Shown: piece by piece, positions 26,101 to 37,205 of the stretch
Layout of the letters: every line of letters starts with the position of its first letter
How positions within the stretch are numbered: the stretch's first letter is position 1
Origin: Hippophae tibetana
Taxonomy: Eukaryota; Streptophyta; Magnoliopsida; Rosales; Elaeagnaceae
Direction: 5' to 3'
DNA length: 64,000 nt
NCBI GenBank assembly: GCA_037013495.1
Contig: CM072807.1
Coordinates: forward strand, 1,585,001 to 1,649,000
The notes under the pieces: model-generated
What the model saw: only the letters and a program-made list of their open reading frames with translations
What the model was told of the DNA's origin: nothing
Database searches by the model: none
Program-made: the position numbers and the translations under genes

Positions 26101-26169
26101 ATATTTATTAAAGCTTGGAAAAGAAAGATGGAGTGAAGAAGAAAAGAAACAGACCGGAGGTTTCGCCAT
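11075..26169 (-). CDS. TDP1: Tyrosyl-DNA phosphodiesterase 1 with N-terminal FHA domain (16 exons)
   Basis: TDP1 hydrolyses the bond between DNA 3' ends and topoisomerase I tyrosine during nuclear DNA repair. Exons read from GT-AG boundaries, all in phase: 26169-26155, 26029-25850, 25748-25473, 25399-25193, 24953-24893, 20140-20064, 19937-19680, 18933-18844, 18693-18559, 18294-18145, 12684-12581, 12352-12299, 12167-12077, 11589-11515, 11404-11254, 11172-11075. These total 2022 bp, or 673 residues. Residues ~20-110 form the plant-specific FHA domain (GRD at 35-37, SRKH at 46-49). The two phospholipase D-type HKD motifs are THHSK (H294, K296) and PHIK (H523, K525), the latter followed by [11 protein letters not shown]. 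Both catalytic pairs are intact, so the gene looks functional. Intron 10 (12685-18144) contains a young chromovirus in antisense orientation; intron 5 (20141-24892) contains a foldback repeat and a hAT relic. Confidence 0.95.
12741..13366 (+). repeat. Left (5') LTR of the chromovirus
   Basis: 626 bp, TG...CA ends inside the inverted TGTCACG/CGTGACA termini. A TATA box (TATAAATA, 13167-13174) marks the promoter, and CT-rich leader sequence follows. U3 is dominated by a 10-bp periodic CTAGA array, annotated separately. Confidence 0.97.
12801..13070 (+). promoter_or_regulatory. 10-bp periodic CTAGA array forming heat-shock-element runs in U3
   Basis: From 12881 to 13070 almost every ten-base block starts CTAGA or a one- to three-base variant (CTGGA, GTAGA, CCGGA). 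A shorter run in another phase lies at 12825-12864. I count 19 exact CTAGA in the 626-bp LTR. The periodicity places GAA and TTC triplets alternately every 5 bp, the definition of a heat-shock element. Clear examples are GAATGTTCTAGAA (12934-12946), GAACGTTCTAGAG (12894-12906), and a seven-unit run from 12974 to 13006 with two imperfect units. The array ends ~100 bp upstream of the TATA box. The identical array occurs in the right LTR (17037-17306). Heat responsiveness is inferred, not shown. Confidence 0.75.
13369..13382 (+). other. Primer-binding site, initiator-Met tRNA type
   Basis: TGGTATCAGAGCC begins two bases after the left LTR and matches the standard plant initiator-Met tRNA 3' end complement used by many LTR elements. 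Confidence 0.92.
13402..16965 (+). CDS. Fused Gag-protease-integrase-chromodomain polyprotein without RT/RNase H
   Basis: An uninterrupted 1187-codon ORF. An N-terminal coiled-coil-like region precedes the retrotransposon Gag domain (~168-310). A CX2CX3HX4C zinc knuckle ([13 protein letters not shown]) is near 375, and an aspartic protease with DTGAS is near 450. The start of the usual RT linker ([10 protein letters not shown]) follows, then the frame jumps straight to the segment that normally follows RNase H (SVVADPP, then MELAALS). Integrase is complete: zinc-binding H759, H766, C796, C799, and catalytic D829, D889, E925 with DX35E spacing. A chromodomain (~1124-1180) ends the protein. The whole RT and RNase H region, over a kilobase in related elements, is missing yet the frame is kept. 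A 72-bp tandem repeat lies in the protease-integrase linker. The start is the ATG 20 bp after the primer-binding site. Confidence 0.95.
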   Translation: MAKMKNTAPATPNMDVPPMERGREEARKVPKESRAKSKDMLSSLEARVGSAQDSLGELFDRVDNLEERCNGLEAEDVEIHAAVKMSLNELDGGLRQEIDGLKAEVAKVRDLVQRELTNVLHRMEDMGGDLALCKRVMATETSATTVIEAKRVDIPKPKTFNGIRNAREVENFLWGLEQYFEATGITDHASKIRTAAMYLSDTAMLWWRRRHGDVQRGVCTIDTFDDFKREFKMQFFPVNAEEEARGRLRRLKQTGSIRDYVKEFTTLLLEVPDTSDKDALFLFMDGLQSWANLELKRRGVQDLSSAIATVESFIDYSTNKEGSKASDKKFSGEKNGGGHVKSQGSKNHKDNSSFKARDKGKEKEDRNASKPRVTCFICDGPHWARECPKRKALSALVASTHDQDGSESDEGAKMGSLRLLGALQSAPKTPKGLMYVDAAINGKVAKALVDTGASHNLVSVEEAKRLGLKVVNGGGSLKAVNSAALPLHGVAHGVKVSLGAWTGQVDLSVAPMDDYSIVFGMEFLDQVRAFLVPCSNSMCIMDGSKACVVPTDRTTKRTTQALSALQIKRGLKRDEESYLNISKEYNEEESPKPSLPTDVQAVSDKSHEVMFEASPKPSLPTEVQAVLDKSHGVMHEASPKRLPPRREVDHKVELDLDTRPPTMNPYQVEKSESRGRSVVADPPSQKMELAALSRQSSSLLERIKEGLENDALAQNLLALIKEGKTRRFWLSDGLLYAKQNRIFVPKWGSLRKELIKESHDSLWAGHPGMRRTLALIKSIYYWPQLRDDVEAYVRTCLVCQQDKIEQHAPGGLLEPLPIPERPWESVSMDFITCLPKSEGFGSIIVVIDRFSKYATFIPASTDCTADETARLFLKNVVKHWGIPSNIVSDRDPRFTGKFWTELFKLLGSDLNFSTSFHPQSDGQTERANALLELYLRHFVSANQRDWAKLLDVAQFSYNLQRSESTAKSPFEIVMGQQSMTPHALATSYEGKSPAAFKFAKVWHEQAELARAYLNKASKKMKKWADKKRRLVEFQEGDLVLVKLLPQQFKSLRKVHKGLVRKYEGPFPVLKKVGKVSYKLQLPPKLKIYPVFHVSMLKPYHGDKEDLSRGESKRAPTAMVTSFDREVDSILADRVIRRRGVPSYREYLVKWKNAPDVEASWEPEDSLWQFKDDIERFKLEGATRASRT
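15169..15330 (+). repeat. 72-bp in-frame tandem repeat inside the polyprotein
   Basis: Copies begin at 15169 and 15241, with a partial third at 15313. Each full unit encodes 24 residues with the shared core SPKPSLPT, then VQAV and DKSH. It lies between protease and integrase, just before the point where RT is missing. Confidence 0.85.
16964..16976 (+). other. Polypurine tract of the chromovirus
   Basis: GAGTGGGGGAGGG lies directly before the right LTR and overlaps the last two bases of the polyprotein stop codon. It is the expected plus-strand primer. Confidence 0.88.
16977..17602 (+). repeat. Right (3') LTR of the chromovirus
   Basis: 626 bp, identical to the left LTR except for one A-to-T difference. 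Its TATA box would drive transcription out of the element, antisense to TDP1 exons 10 and upstream. Confidence 0.97.
21522..22000. repeat. Nested inverted repeats (foldback) in TDP1 intron 5
   Basis: Arms at ~21522-21656 and ~21773-21911 are reverse complements over about 135 bp, sharing TACCAATTTTCACATTTACT and GATTACTTGTC on opposite strands. A third partial copy in the original orientation follows (~21929-21985). It also pairs with ~21748-21790 through an AAGTTTTAAAAC block. The structure could be a foldback MITE that has been rearranged. Confidence 0.7.
22270..22800 (+). mobile_element. Possible LTR relic (copia-like)
   Basis: The stretch GGGTGAACCACGTAAAAATG (22400-22419) resembles the U5 part of many plant copia LTRs. 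Downstream, a cluster of CAGCT and TGTCC motifs (22487-22680), then a TATAAATAG box near 22708, resembles U3 and R of another LTR. No internal coding region is associated. I infer remnants of one or two LTRs. Confidence 0.35.
22880..24205 (+). pseudogene. hAT-family transposase C-terminal relic
   Basis: Decayed plus-strand coding traces resemble the C-terminal part of plant BED/DUF659/hATC transposases. [15 protein letters not shown] with EIWYIIDEK appears near 22910-23020, [20 protein letters not shown] near 23120-23170, and [13 protein letters not shown] with CERN near 23420-23470. VHTKRRDRL and [11 protein letters not shown] follow near 23590-23660, and an acidic tail runs to about 24205. 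In-frame stops and frame changes interrupt all of it. It lies in TDP1 intron 5 in antisense orientation. The N-terminal zinc finger and the terminal inverted repeats were not found. Confidence 0.75.
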
Positions 26170-26429
26170 TGTTGAGAATATGGTCGCATACAAGGAGAGA
26201 GTAACGAAGAGAGCGTAGCCTTAGAACGAGAACGAGTCTGATGACCGATTGCAAGTCCTAGAAGGGTCTTGAACAGGAAGGGGAAGAGGAACTATAGAAC
26301 AAGAACGGAGGTCTGAGAAAGCCACCGCCTTAATTTGGAATGAATTTTCATTCGGTGGGGAAAAAAACCGACCATGGACAGATAAAAAAGGGACTTTTTC
26401 CTCTCTCAAAATAGCACAAAAATAGGCAA

Positions 26430-28620
26430 AATTACTAAATCAATTGCATCATTTTAATAACTTTCAAAGATTTGAAAATAATTTTTCCAATTTTAATTTA
26501 TATTACATTTTTAAGTAATTTTTTTACTAATTTTATATCATATACTTAATTTTAATTTATTATATATAATAAAAAATATAATTGTAATAAATTTTAGTCA
26601 AATATAAATAATTAAGATAAAACATAAATTAAAACAATATTCTAAAAAAATTATCTTTTACAATATCGTGTCAAATTTAACTCAATATTATTTATCTATT
26701 GTATTTGATATATTATTTAACCTAATTATAGAACAACTTTTAATACAAAAGTTACACTACTCTAATACAATGGTATCTCCTTAAATGATAATCTAAACAT
26801 AATTCTTAAATCATTTTATGATAAAAATTTATTAAAAATTTATTTAAAATAATATCTTTAAAATTTAAAACAAGAAAATAACACATTTATCTTGAATTAA
26901 TATTATAAGTATTATTTTTATCGTTATAAATTTAAAAGAAGTTAATTTTGTAATTTTTTTAAAAGTTATTTTTAATTCATTCAATGCACTAAAAATATAG
27001 TCAATATTTTATAATTTGATAAATTAAATAAATATTTTGAATATTTATTTTGTATATTATAAATATTTTTTTATATTATAAATATATATTAAAAAATTAA
27101 ATTAAAAATAATTTTTATATAATGTATGAAAATATTAAAAATATTTTTTTTAAAATTAAAATTGAGTTTGATAAGTTAGTGATATCATAATTTCATTTTA
27201 GGTATTTTTTTTATCTTTATTTTTTATGTGGTATTTCATTAATATCTACATTTGATAAAATGTACCAATTTAATAAGATTTTTATTTTATTTAAGATTTT
27301 TCACACATGTATTGTACATGTGTGTTTAATAAAAGGTATTTGTGATCTTTTTTATTATTCCTTCGAAAGAAACATTAACGTTTATTTTTCATTATTTTCA
27401 AGTGATTAAATACATATTTTAATATTTTTTTGACTCATTTTACATTCTTTTTAATATATCTTCTTTCTCTATTACCTAAGATTTCAATAACTTCATTTAT
27501 ATTCTAATTTATCCCTAATCATCAACTGAAATTTATATTTTTTGTCTTTTATTGTTCTTTTATTTTTAGGCATTTATAATAATTCCTAGAATGATAAAAA
27601 CATAAAACTCATTCAAGTTCCAATTACATATGGTCTTTATAATATTAATATTTATTGTAATAGCTTCATGCTTAATATGTATCATTATATATACAAATCA
27701 TTTTTTATATTGTCTCATTTTATTTTTTCATACAAACTATATATTACATATTATTTTCTAACTTTTATGTACAAAATTCAAAACTACATATTTTATTCAT
27801 TAAAATAGAACATCAATAAGCGTTATGCAATTATCATTAAAGTTGTTTGATTCCTAAGTGATAAAGGAATAACAAAGGTTGAAGATAGTGAAAATATATT
27901 AAAATATGTATTTACAAACTAAAAAATAACACAAAAATAAGTTGTTAATGTTCTAAGAGAAGTAATAGTAAAAAATTCCACAAATATCATTTATTAAATG
28001 TACGTGCGTAAAAATTTCACAATAAAATGAAAATTTATATTAATTTAGTATTTTTATTAAATGTGAGTAGGACTAAATTATCATTTGAAACATAAAAATT
28101 AAAGAATATAAAAAAATTATGATACTATTAAAATATCAAAATGATTAAAAATGATTATATACGAAAAGTAACTAAGAAATAATATTAAGGACAACTAAAT
28201 TCCATAACTCCCTTGGTTTTTTTCACACAAGATAAAAATTCATAGTTACCTCAATTGTATCACAAATTTACTATATTGAGCATTTCTATAGGTAGATCAT
28301 CCACTAATTAGAATTATTGATCTATAAACAAGATTTTTTTTGTTGATCTTTTTATCAATTTTTTCAAACTAGTAAAATGTATATTGAAATTTATAACTTT
28401 ATACTCAATGATACAATATAAAAATCAAAACACTCATACTACATAAAGGATTATACCCAACAAAACCTCCAACAATAACCATCTATTGAGTTTCGATTAC
28501 TATAGCTAGCAACCTAGATTCTCACAATAATGGATGTAAGATTTTACATATTTTTAGTCCGTATATGAGACCTTATATCTAATGAAATTGGCATTATAAT
28601 GGATATTCTTTAGTCCACAT
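26430..28620. other. AT-rich intergenic DNA upstream of TDP1
   Basis: Very AT-rich sequence with no gene, RNA or clear repeat structure. It separates the TDP1 promoter from a decayed retroelement. Confidence 0.55.
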
Positions 28621-29599
28621 CAAAGTTTGAGTGGTCAATGACTAATAATCAACGTATAATTAGTTCTTCGTAAAGATATGATTTCAATTAAATCATACAT
28701 AATATTCAAAAAACTATTTTCACAATATGGTAAATATCTTATTTATTTAATATTATGAAGATATGTTATTATATTTAATATTTGAATAATATTTCATAAC
28801 GAGATAACCTCTTTTATTATATCTACATAAATAATAACTTATAAATCAATTTTATATCCTATCATTAAAGATACCTTCTCTATTCCTTTACTAAGCTTAA
28901 TGTTTATTTGTTAACTACAAGAAAATTAAATTAGATAGCGGATTTGACACCACCTAATGTTTTTGTCCCTTGTTTTGTAGAATCTAAACTTTAGTAAAAT
29001 CGAAAAACATAACGAGTATAAATAAACTTTAACATCTAGTTTGACCTATGAAAAGAAATTCAATGTTCTAACTATTTTGAGCTAAGGAAATAACTCAGTA
29101 ACATTCGCCATATTCTTCACGATTTTTGTTGTATTCATCATTATTTTCTTCCATAAATTTTTTTTATATCATAGAATAATAAGATCATGAGTATGTAAGG
29201 TATTAGTCAAAATCTAAGTACAAGTCAGTCGAGTAAGGAAAACTAGGAATCGAAAGCAAAAAGAAAATAAGCTAAGTGTAAGCATTAGAATGTCTCATAT
29301 GGAAAAATTGTTCCAAAAAATACTCCAGAGACTTCCTCCATTCAAGGAGCAATCACTACTCTTAGAAACTTCATATGCTCCGATGCCCAGTGTTTTCACA
29401 AAAACCCATAGGAACATAATGACTCACTTGTGGACCACAATGAAAGCCATCATGTTGATTGAACATCCACGTCCTGACTAGCACACAATTGCTTAGGATC
29501 TCGTGTCCCTTAACTGATAAATGGGTTAGTTAGCCACATTTTTCCATATGCCTAAAGGTGATTCACCCGAGTACTACCAACCCTTATGATGATGTTCAC

Positions 29600-30120
29600 C
29601 AATGACTTGGTACTCATCCTATATGGAGGGAGCACGATCAATCATTTAAGGAGTCAACAGTGATCTCGCTCACTCTAGAAGTAATGACTATACAAATTAG
29701 TAGGAAGGTCAATATGCCTACCATTTTTAATTACAATGGAAGTAGAGGTTTACTAGATCATCTTAAGGCCTTCAAAAATAGAATGGATGTATAGTTACAA
29801 TGATGCAATTAAATGCATAGCCTTTTCTATGACTTTTGAGGATAAGGTTAGCCTTTTGGTATAGAACTTTGAAGCCATAAATTATCAATACTTGTATTAA
29901 GTTTAGCAAATTGTTTCTGACACACTCATCTGCCAAAGACTAGAGCCCACTTGATGATCTTAGAGTAGATGAAAGTTGAATCATTTAGAAACTTCTTCAA
30001 CAAATTTAACAATGAGAAAATCAAGGTAGATGATTGTTTTGACAGGTTTGTTATGAGTGTTATACATCATAGCCTTAGTCATCACACACTCTAATAAGAT
30101 TGGCTAAAAGGTGCACTTCT
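29600..30120 (+). pseudogene. Gag fragment of a Tat/Ogre-like Ty3/gypsy element
   Basis: Translated pieces separated by stops resemble plant retrotransposon Gag domains: NYNGSRGLLDHLKAFKNRMD near 29725-29790 and KVESFRNFFNKFNNEKIKVD near 29970-30030, followed by DRFVMSVIHHSL. Many stop codons interrupt it, so it is not functional. No pol domains are recognisable downstream. Confidence 0.6.
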
Positions 30121-31016
30121 ATGCATCCATTCTTCGTATGTCCTCTATAATACAAAGGTGGCTCACCTCTCTACATCCAACAATGATGCATATCAATCCC
30201 ACCTGGACTATAGGAAACAATGTTTTCATCAATCTTTCACACGTGCTCATCACCTTTGGTAGCTCATTAACGACAAGGTATAGACCAAGTGGTGAGTACC
30301 TAGTTCGTACCCTTCTTCCAGGCCAAAGTTAGTGGTTATTAAACAACCAAGAATCTAGAATGGTATCAATTATACTACTACTCAATCTAATACACATTTG
30401 GATCAAAATTATGTGGAAGATTAGACTGGTCAGCTCTAGACATAGTGGAGTAAGAAGACAACATATGCTTAGCATTCCAAAAGATGTCAACTTAGGAACC
30501 ACTCTATGCTTACACAAGTTCGCCAAGTAAGGGGGTTGAAAGATCGAGGGGCTCGAAAGAGAGACACCCTTTAGAGTAAACCACTTAATACTTAGAAAAT
30601 ATTTGAAATATTTTTCCAGGAAATACCAAAACTCAGACTCAATAGGATCCATTCATCACTTGATCATCCATGTGCACATATAAACTCTATATAGAAAGAA
30701 AATAGACTTTAAGCGCATAAGAATGACACATCACCATATTGGCAGAACAATGTCTGCCAACCACCAATTGACCAAGCCATGGCCAACTAGCCCCATTTAT
30801 TGAGATTTTGATCAACCAACCGATCAACTGGCTCATAAAAAATTGATCAGTTAACTAGTCATCGCTCGCATCAATGTCAAAATGTTTTGTTCATATCTCA
30901 AATATTGTGCATTGTATGGAAAATCCAAGACCACCACTAAAAAACTCATTGTTTGATATATTTTCCACCAAAATCTAGCCGTCATTGGACAAATAGAGAC
31001 TCTAAGTAGTTCCCAT

Positions 31017-31342
31017 TAGGGGTGTCCATAAACCGGACCGGACCAGACCAAACCGTAAAATCAAACCGGATCGGACCAAACCGAACGGTTTTACTAATCA
31101 AACGGTCCGATCCGGTTTGTACTAATTTTAAACCGTTCGAACCGGACCGGACTTGTTTAATAATATATTAAAATTTCACATTATTCTTCATTAAATTATA
31201 AAAAAAATTGGACCAAATTGGGAATCAAACCGGATCAAACCGTTTTATAAATCAAACGGTTCGGTCCGAGTAATATGAATGGTCCGATTTGATTAATTTT
31301 TTTTAAGAAAAACCGGACCGGACCGAACCATGGACACCCCTA
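31017..31342. mobile_element. hAT-like MITE, 326 bp
   Basis: Perfect 13-bp terminal inverted repeats TAGGGGTGTCCAT (31017-31029) and ATGGACACCCCTA (31330-31342) bound a non-coding element. Its subterminal regions are packed with CCGGACCGGACC and AACCG motifs in inverted orientation. Flanking 8-mers GTTCCCAT (31009-31016) and ATTCCCAT (31343-31350) differ at one base and fit a hAT-type 8-bp target duplication. It lies inside the decayed gypsy element. Confidence 0.88.
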
Positions 31343-33137
31343 ATTCCCATGCATCACCAAGAATAATGGCCATGAAAATCTACATTTTTATTCAACAAAA
31401 TCAATTCAGTTTGATCTGAACCAACCCATTAGAATAGAGCATAAATGGATATGATTCACCAAGAGTTAACTTTTTGGACCTCTGAGATCGATTCCAAGAT
31501 CTTCAATTCGAGATACTTCTGATTATAGATCGTCTGACCAGCAAATTAACCAACAAACCATGATTCGATCAGTCCAAATCCAACAAAACTGGTCCAACTC
31601 TTGTCTAACCAACTAATTAGACGGATCCTTCATCATTGGTTCATTAGTTTTGGTTTGTAGTCATAGTTGCCTTTTTTCAATTCAACTTTTGATTATTCAT
31701 CTCTCTCAATCCGATGATCATATTTAAATGCAAGACATACTATTAGAAAGTTCGTAATCTCATGTTAATAAAGAACATCAAACACATCAACAATTATGTG
31801 TGACCTTTCAATGTACCTAAACTATACAATTAGACCTCAATGTCTACCATATATGATTAAAAAGGTTTAAGGCTTATGTTGGGAAAACTCTTATGAGGTA
31901 AGCATAACAAATTTTCATTGATTCACGTTATAATTTAACTAATCCATGATCAATAGTCACTATACAATCAACACATAGTTAAAATTAAATCAAATAGAAT
32001 ATTTAGAGAATATTCTCTTAATATGATAAATATTTTATTTATTTAATATTATGAAAAGATATCATCATATATGAAATATCATTCAATATTTAAATAATAT
32101 TCGATAAGGAAATAATATGTCCTATCATATATATCTATGTGAATATCATCCTATAAATAGGTTTTATTTTTTTTATCAAACTTTAATTTTTCTCAATTAT
32201 AAAAATACTGATTTAGTCATCAAAGTGAATTTGACACCACCCCATATCCCTATCACTTGTTTTACAAGATATGAAATAAGTTGAAAGAACATGACAAACA
32301 AAACTTTGACTTTAACACATATTTTTAGAAAATATATGTAATGTGCAAATATGTTACGAAGGCCTTAAATTTAACTAGTCCAACAATAATCATCCGAACT
32401 CCAATGAGACCACTGGAACTTCAAGAATGACAATTGCTTGAGTTGGTTGATGGCAATCTTGTTTTGTCTAGTTTATTATCAATTTATTTAAGTTATGTAA
32501 TAAAGATGTTTTCATTAGATATCAAGCTGTAATTTTAAATGACATTTTACTAATTTGGAAAAATAGATCAAAAAAAGAAAATGTGACAACTTAAGTCAGT
32601 AACTCTTGTTGTTTGTGGTTATGACATCAAATGTTGGGCCTACGAAGCTATTTACAATGATAATATTGCCAGTGACAATTACACTTTACAAATCAGTGGA
32701 ATGTCATAATCTGGTATCAAGATTTTCCAAGTATTACCGATTCAGTAAGGAACTTGTAATACTTTTCACAAAAGAATAAAATCGCCTTTTATTCTTCAGA
32801 ATAATATAAACTGATTCAGAAAAGTTATCTAATTATAGAGTTTAGCCACCAGAACCGACTTGGAGTTTGATTCCAGTCTGATATCAAGTTTTTATTTTTA
32901 TTTTTTATGGATCAATAAGTTCTGATCTCAAGTGAATGCATGTAACCTGCGAGCAAACTCCACGAGCCTTTCCTTAATACAATTTGACAACTAAATGGTT
33001 GGCCAAAAAACACCTGTGTTCATCCGGATGTAAAGCAGTCCAACTGTTCCCTATCTCAGTACAATACATAAAATCTCCAAGTATTGATTTACTTAATTAT
33101 CTTTTGTTGGACTGAGATAGCAATGCGACAAAATTTG

Positions 33138-35251
33138 CTATCTCCTGCGTTTGGACTCTTTCCGTGCATCTGCCAGGTAACTCTCCAAGTTGGATTTTTT
33201 CCATAAACATCTTTGAACGAGGTCTTCTTTCGTTGAGTCATCTAACAAACAAAAACTGACATTAGTTCCTAAACATGGGTGAAGAACCAGAAATCCATGC
33301 AAATGCAGGAGGATTTAAAATCTTGAAGCCATTGTTAACTAAAATCAATTTGGGCAGACAACTTAACTACCCTTTTGAATGTTGTTGACAGTAGCACCTT
33401 CATCAAAAGCATTCGGCAAAAACATTCATGCGAGAACCAAACAACAAATGGTAAAAGATTTTATGCTTGAAGATGGTGTTTATCTATTCTAATCCACAAG
33501 TCAAGACTCAAGCCCACCATAACATTCAATTGAGCTCATTTTGTTGGTTTATTTATTTAAATCGTGTAAATTCCAAGTTTAATAAACTTGTACTGGTTAC
33601 CACTTTTAAGCCAATGAGAGATGGTCAACAAGCCCTTCCGTATCATTTTATTTGTGACCAACACTCTCCCTCAAGTGCCTTTATACATTTAGGCTCACCA
33701 TTTGAAAGTCAATGATTATGGTGGTGGCAGGAGTTTGATCCTCCTTGCTATTATACCAGATGCCATATGAAATTTGTATTGTTATCACTTCTCCAAAAGC
33801 ATAAGTTGATTTGAAATGTATCAACATTTCTTTTATACCATTTTATTTGGTTGTCTAACGAGTTTTTACTTACCAATATTTTCCCATCTATCAAGAGGTA
33901 CTCCAAGAGCTCTCTGTGTCAGGTAACAAGCATCACCCCACGAATATGGAGCTCTTTTCACCCTGTATCTACAGAACCAGCAGCAATACCAGAGCAACAG
34001 CTGGAGGGACAAAAACATTGTAATCAATATAATGCCAAATCTAAACTAGTCATCCTAGTCAAACATTACCCTAGGGGAAGCAAAGAAATATGCCATACTG
34101 TCAAAACCATATGTGTTGAAACTCTTATTGAAACATACATAAATTCATGAATGATGGTACGTAATTTATTACCTTGCCAATTGTGTAAGGTAGGAGTATG
34201 ATGCGTACCCCAATAAGTTCCCAAATAGATGGTTTTTCTGCTCCCTTTATCTGCAATTCAAGTTCATTACTGAGATTTTCCTCCTTTTTCCTGTCACAAA
34301 GGTGAAGTCACATGATTTAATGAAAATTGGAATTGACAAAAGGAAAAGGCCTCATATTATTTCAAGGATAGAAAGCATAAATCGCATCAGAGTTGGCAAG
34401 GGCAGGATGGGATGGCAACTCCATTATCAAAATAATATCAGCTGAAAATATCATGGCCATACACCACAAATTCTAAGTTTTAAAATACTATACTAACTCC
34501 ATACTTGTCAGTTTGCTTGTTGTTCTTCTTCTTATTTGCAACTCCTCCACTTCGCTCAAGTTCCAAAGCCCGTAGTCTGTTTTTATATGCAGGAGACTTC
34601 TTGACCATATCTACTGCCTACAATCACAACAGCAGTTAAAAAATGAAGAAATTAAAACCTCTTTGGAGCATTCCATATCACAAAGCAGATAACATTAACC
34701 GAAGTCACTATTCATCCAATATAGCAATTTTCAGTATCATAATGCCCTTGGTCCCTTAAATCTGAGTAGTATGCTATCCATTTAAAAAGAATAGTACAGT
34801 AGAGAAACTAAAATAGGTGTGGACTTCAATTAACCACAAACTACCAATATGTGTATAATAGCATACCAAGCTTGACTATATAAAATTAAAGAATAGATCT
34901 ATATCACCATACCTGATCATACCTAGACAACTGATTTAGATACTGAAATGCTGAAAGAACCAGAAGAAGGCCAACTAGGACAGCTCGAGGATCCTAGAAG
35001 ATCAAATACAACAAAATGTTCTTAGACACTAAACTGAGATTAAAACCTTCACTGCATATTTAAATATTAGTTTAAGAACAGTGATAAAGCTCTCACCGTC
35101 TTGTGACCATAATATGCATGATAGTATCGAGCTGTATTGTAGAACACCTAAGCATAAAAGAAAAAAACACTTAATATTATCCACCAACAATCTGAAACTC
35201 CATAAATATACATTTTTCATGTGACCTGGATGTAATTGTGTACATACACCC

Positions 35252-35285
<34 letters not shown>

Positions 35286-36403
35286 GTAGGAATCAGATGA
35301 AGCAACATTTTGAAAAAAAAGAAGCCTAAAATTGCTGCTTCATATGCTATTAGAACCAAATCATACTGAAAGAAAGTAAAGGTTTTATATCTTTGACTAA
35401 TCAAAATGACTTATGAAAAGAAGGAACAAATTTAGGTAATTTTTGAAAGAATAATGTTTTTATCACAATTTGATGCATATAACAACACATATGTCACAAT
35501 CTAATTGTCCCACAATCACTTTATCATCTCACATTACCAAATTTATATCCAATCAATAATTGACACAACAACTTGATGCATATAGTTGACTCATCAAAAA
35601 ATGCGATGCATCCAGGTTAGAACTAGATTTACTATTACACAAAGTTCTAATAGAAAGACACAACCCAAGGTAGCTAAACTCAAGAAAGAGTCACAGTCCA
35701 TAAAATTTTACACTCTACTGATTCTATCTCAATTGATTTAAATGAAAAACACCGGAAAAAATGAAATAAAGAATCAGCATCATATTTACAGTTCATAGTG
35801 ATTTATTCACCTCCTCCGGATGTGCAATTGCATAATCATACTGCTCTCGCGTGGCATCATCTTTCAGAATCTGCAATCAGGCAAATAAGTCTCTCATCAG
35901 CTAAAAATAATAATATAAGCTTTTGCATCTGAGTATAAAAAAATCGAGGAGAGTAAAGCTTAAAAAGACTTAGATTACCTCATAAGCATTGGCAATCTTA
36001 ACGAAGACCTTTCGAGATTCCGGATCCGGATTCTTATCCGGGTGACTGAATTCAAATGAAGATGAAAAGAAGTCGTAAAAACTTACAAATTTAATTAAGG
36101 ATTCGACTTTATTCAAAAAGGGTGGGGTAAAAACTCACTATTTCAGAGAGAGCTTGTAGTAAGCTTTCTTGATTTCTGTAGCATTAGCGTACTGCGAAAC
36201 CCTAGAAATGCAAGTAAAACAATGACGCGTAAATATGCGATATTTAGAGGAGCAATTAAGAAGCGAAAAATGAGAAAAGCTGACCCTAGGAGATCGTAGC
36301 AATCGTCTTCGTCGCAGTAGATAGCAGTCGACGGATTGATTCGAAGCGATAGAACGATAACAAATACGAATGCGGACCACCGAATCGCAGCTGGTGGCGC
36401 CAT
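33138..36403 (-). CDS. DNAJC25 / dnaJ50-like membrane J-protein (10 exons)
   Basis: Exons: 36403-36285, 36201-36139, 36045-35979, 35870-35811, 35147-35097, 34993-34913, 34617-34505, 34290-34173, 34000-33874, 33241-33138. They total 903 bp, or 300 residues. Residues 1-28 form a signal-peptide-like hydrophobic start. A J domain (~35-98) follows with HPD at 62-64, the loop that stimulates Hsp70 ATPase. Then come a hydrophobic segment (~124-140), a lysine-rich stretch (KKKNNKQTDK), a second hydrophobic region (~208-235) containing PYTIGKLLLW, and a basic C-terminus (KESKRRR). Length and order match plant dnaJ50/DNAJC25 proteins, inferred to be ER-membrane co-chaperones. All splice sites are GT-AG and the gene looks intact. 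Confidence 0.93.
35254..35282. repeat. (GA)n microsatellite
   Basis: A run of GA dinucleotides lies in intron 4 of the J-protein gene. Confidence 0.95.
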
Positions 36404-37205
36404 GGCCTTCCCCTTTTGCTATGTTGTTCTGCACCAATTGAGAATTCTAGAAAAAAACAATTTAAATTTTTTATTAGATAAAAATTAACAGAAGATATGA
36501 ATAAAATAAGTTATTTTACAATTAAAATAGAAGTTTTATTAATATTAAATTATTATAAATATATGGACAATATATGTTACTATAAATTTATAAAAAAAAT
36601 AACATGTGTATTAGATTTTTTCAATTAAGTGTGAACTCTATAATCTTAACTGTTATATTAAGTCAATTTTTTGTATTTTTAAAACCAAAACTAAAGGTAA
36701 AAAATCAACTTTTAAGTTAAATACTTTCGATTATTATATCCACTCTTTAGTATAACATTCAATAAACGGCGTATTAATATAGATGGATGTCAGATAGATA
36801 CTTATTATTATATTAATAATTATAATTTTCCTAGGTTTTGAATAGATTTAAATAATAACAGTAAGTTATAAAGAAAAAATAATTTCTCTATTGTTAATTA
36901 CGTTTATTATTTTTATAATTTATTTAGTTTAAAAATTAAAAATATTAGTATAATATTTAACGTATTTTATTATATAAAAATATATTTTTATATAATTATA
37001 TATATATATATATATATTAAAAATAAATAATATTAAATACAATTTTAATATTATAATTATTATTTTCCGCTTGATAACAACAGGTCTTTTTTTCTTTTCT
37101 TTTAGCAGTAAAGCCTTGTCCCCTCCCCCGCAATTATCGACCTATAATTTCCGAAGTCTAAAAATAAAAACCAAAATAATTGAAAAGCTAAAAACAAAAT
37201 AAAAA
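36404..37205. promoter_or_regulatory. Divergent intergenic region
   Basis: About 800 bp separate the start of the J-protein gene (minus) from the PPDK regulatory-protein locus (plus), so both upstream regions must lie here. It is AT-rich and contains a (TA)n run near 36997-37017. No specific promoter element stands out. Confidence 0.5.

Larger units (their letters stand above)
28630..32340 (+). mobile_element. Decayed Ty3/gypsy element with degenerate LTRs
   Basis: Diverged direct repeats (~28630-29040 and ~31940-32340) share in order TTATTTATTTAATATTATGA, AATAATATTC-type blocks, GATTTGACACCACC-type sequence and TTGTTTTRYAAGA. The pattern fits two old LTRs. Between them lies a broken Gag on the plus strand. 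A hAT-like MITE has inserted near the right LTR. LTR ends, primer-binding site and target duplication cannot be placed exactly. Confidence 0.55.
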
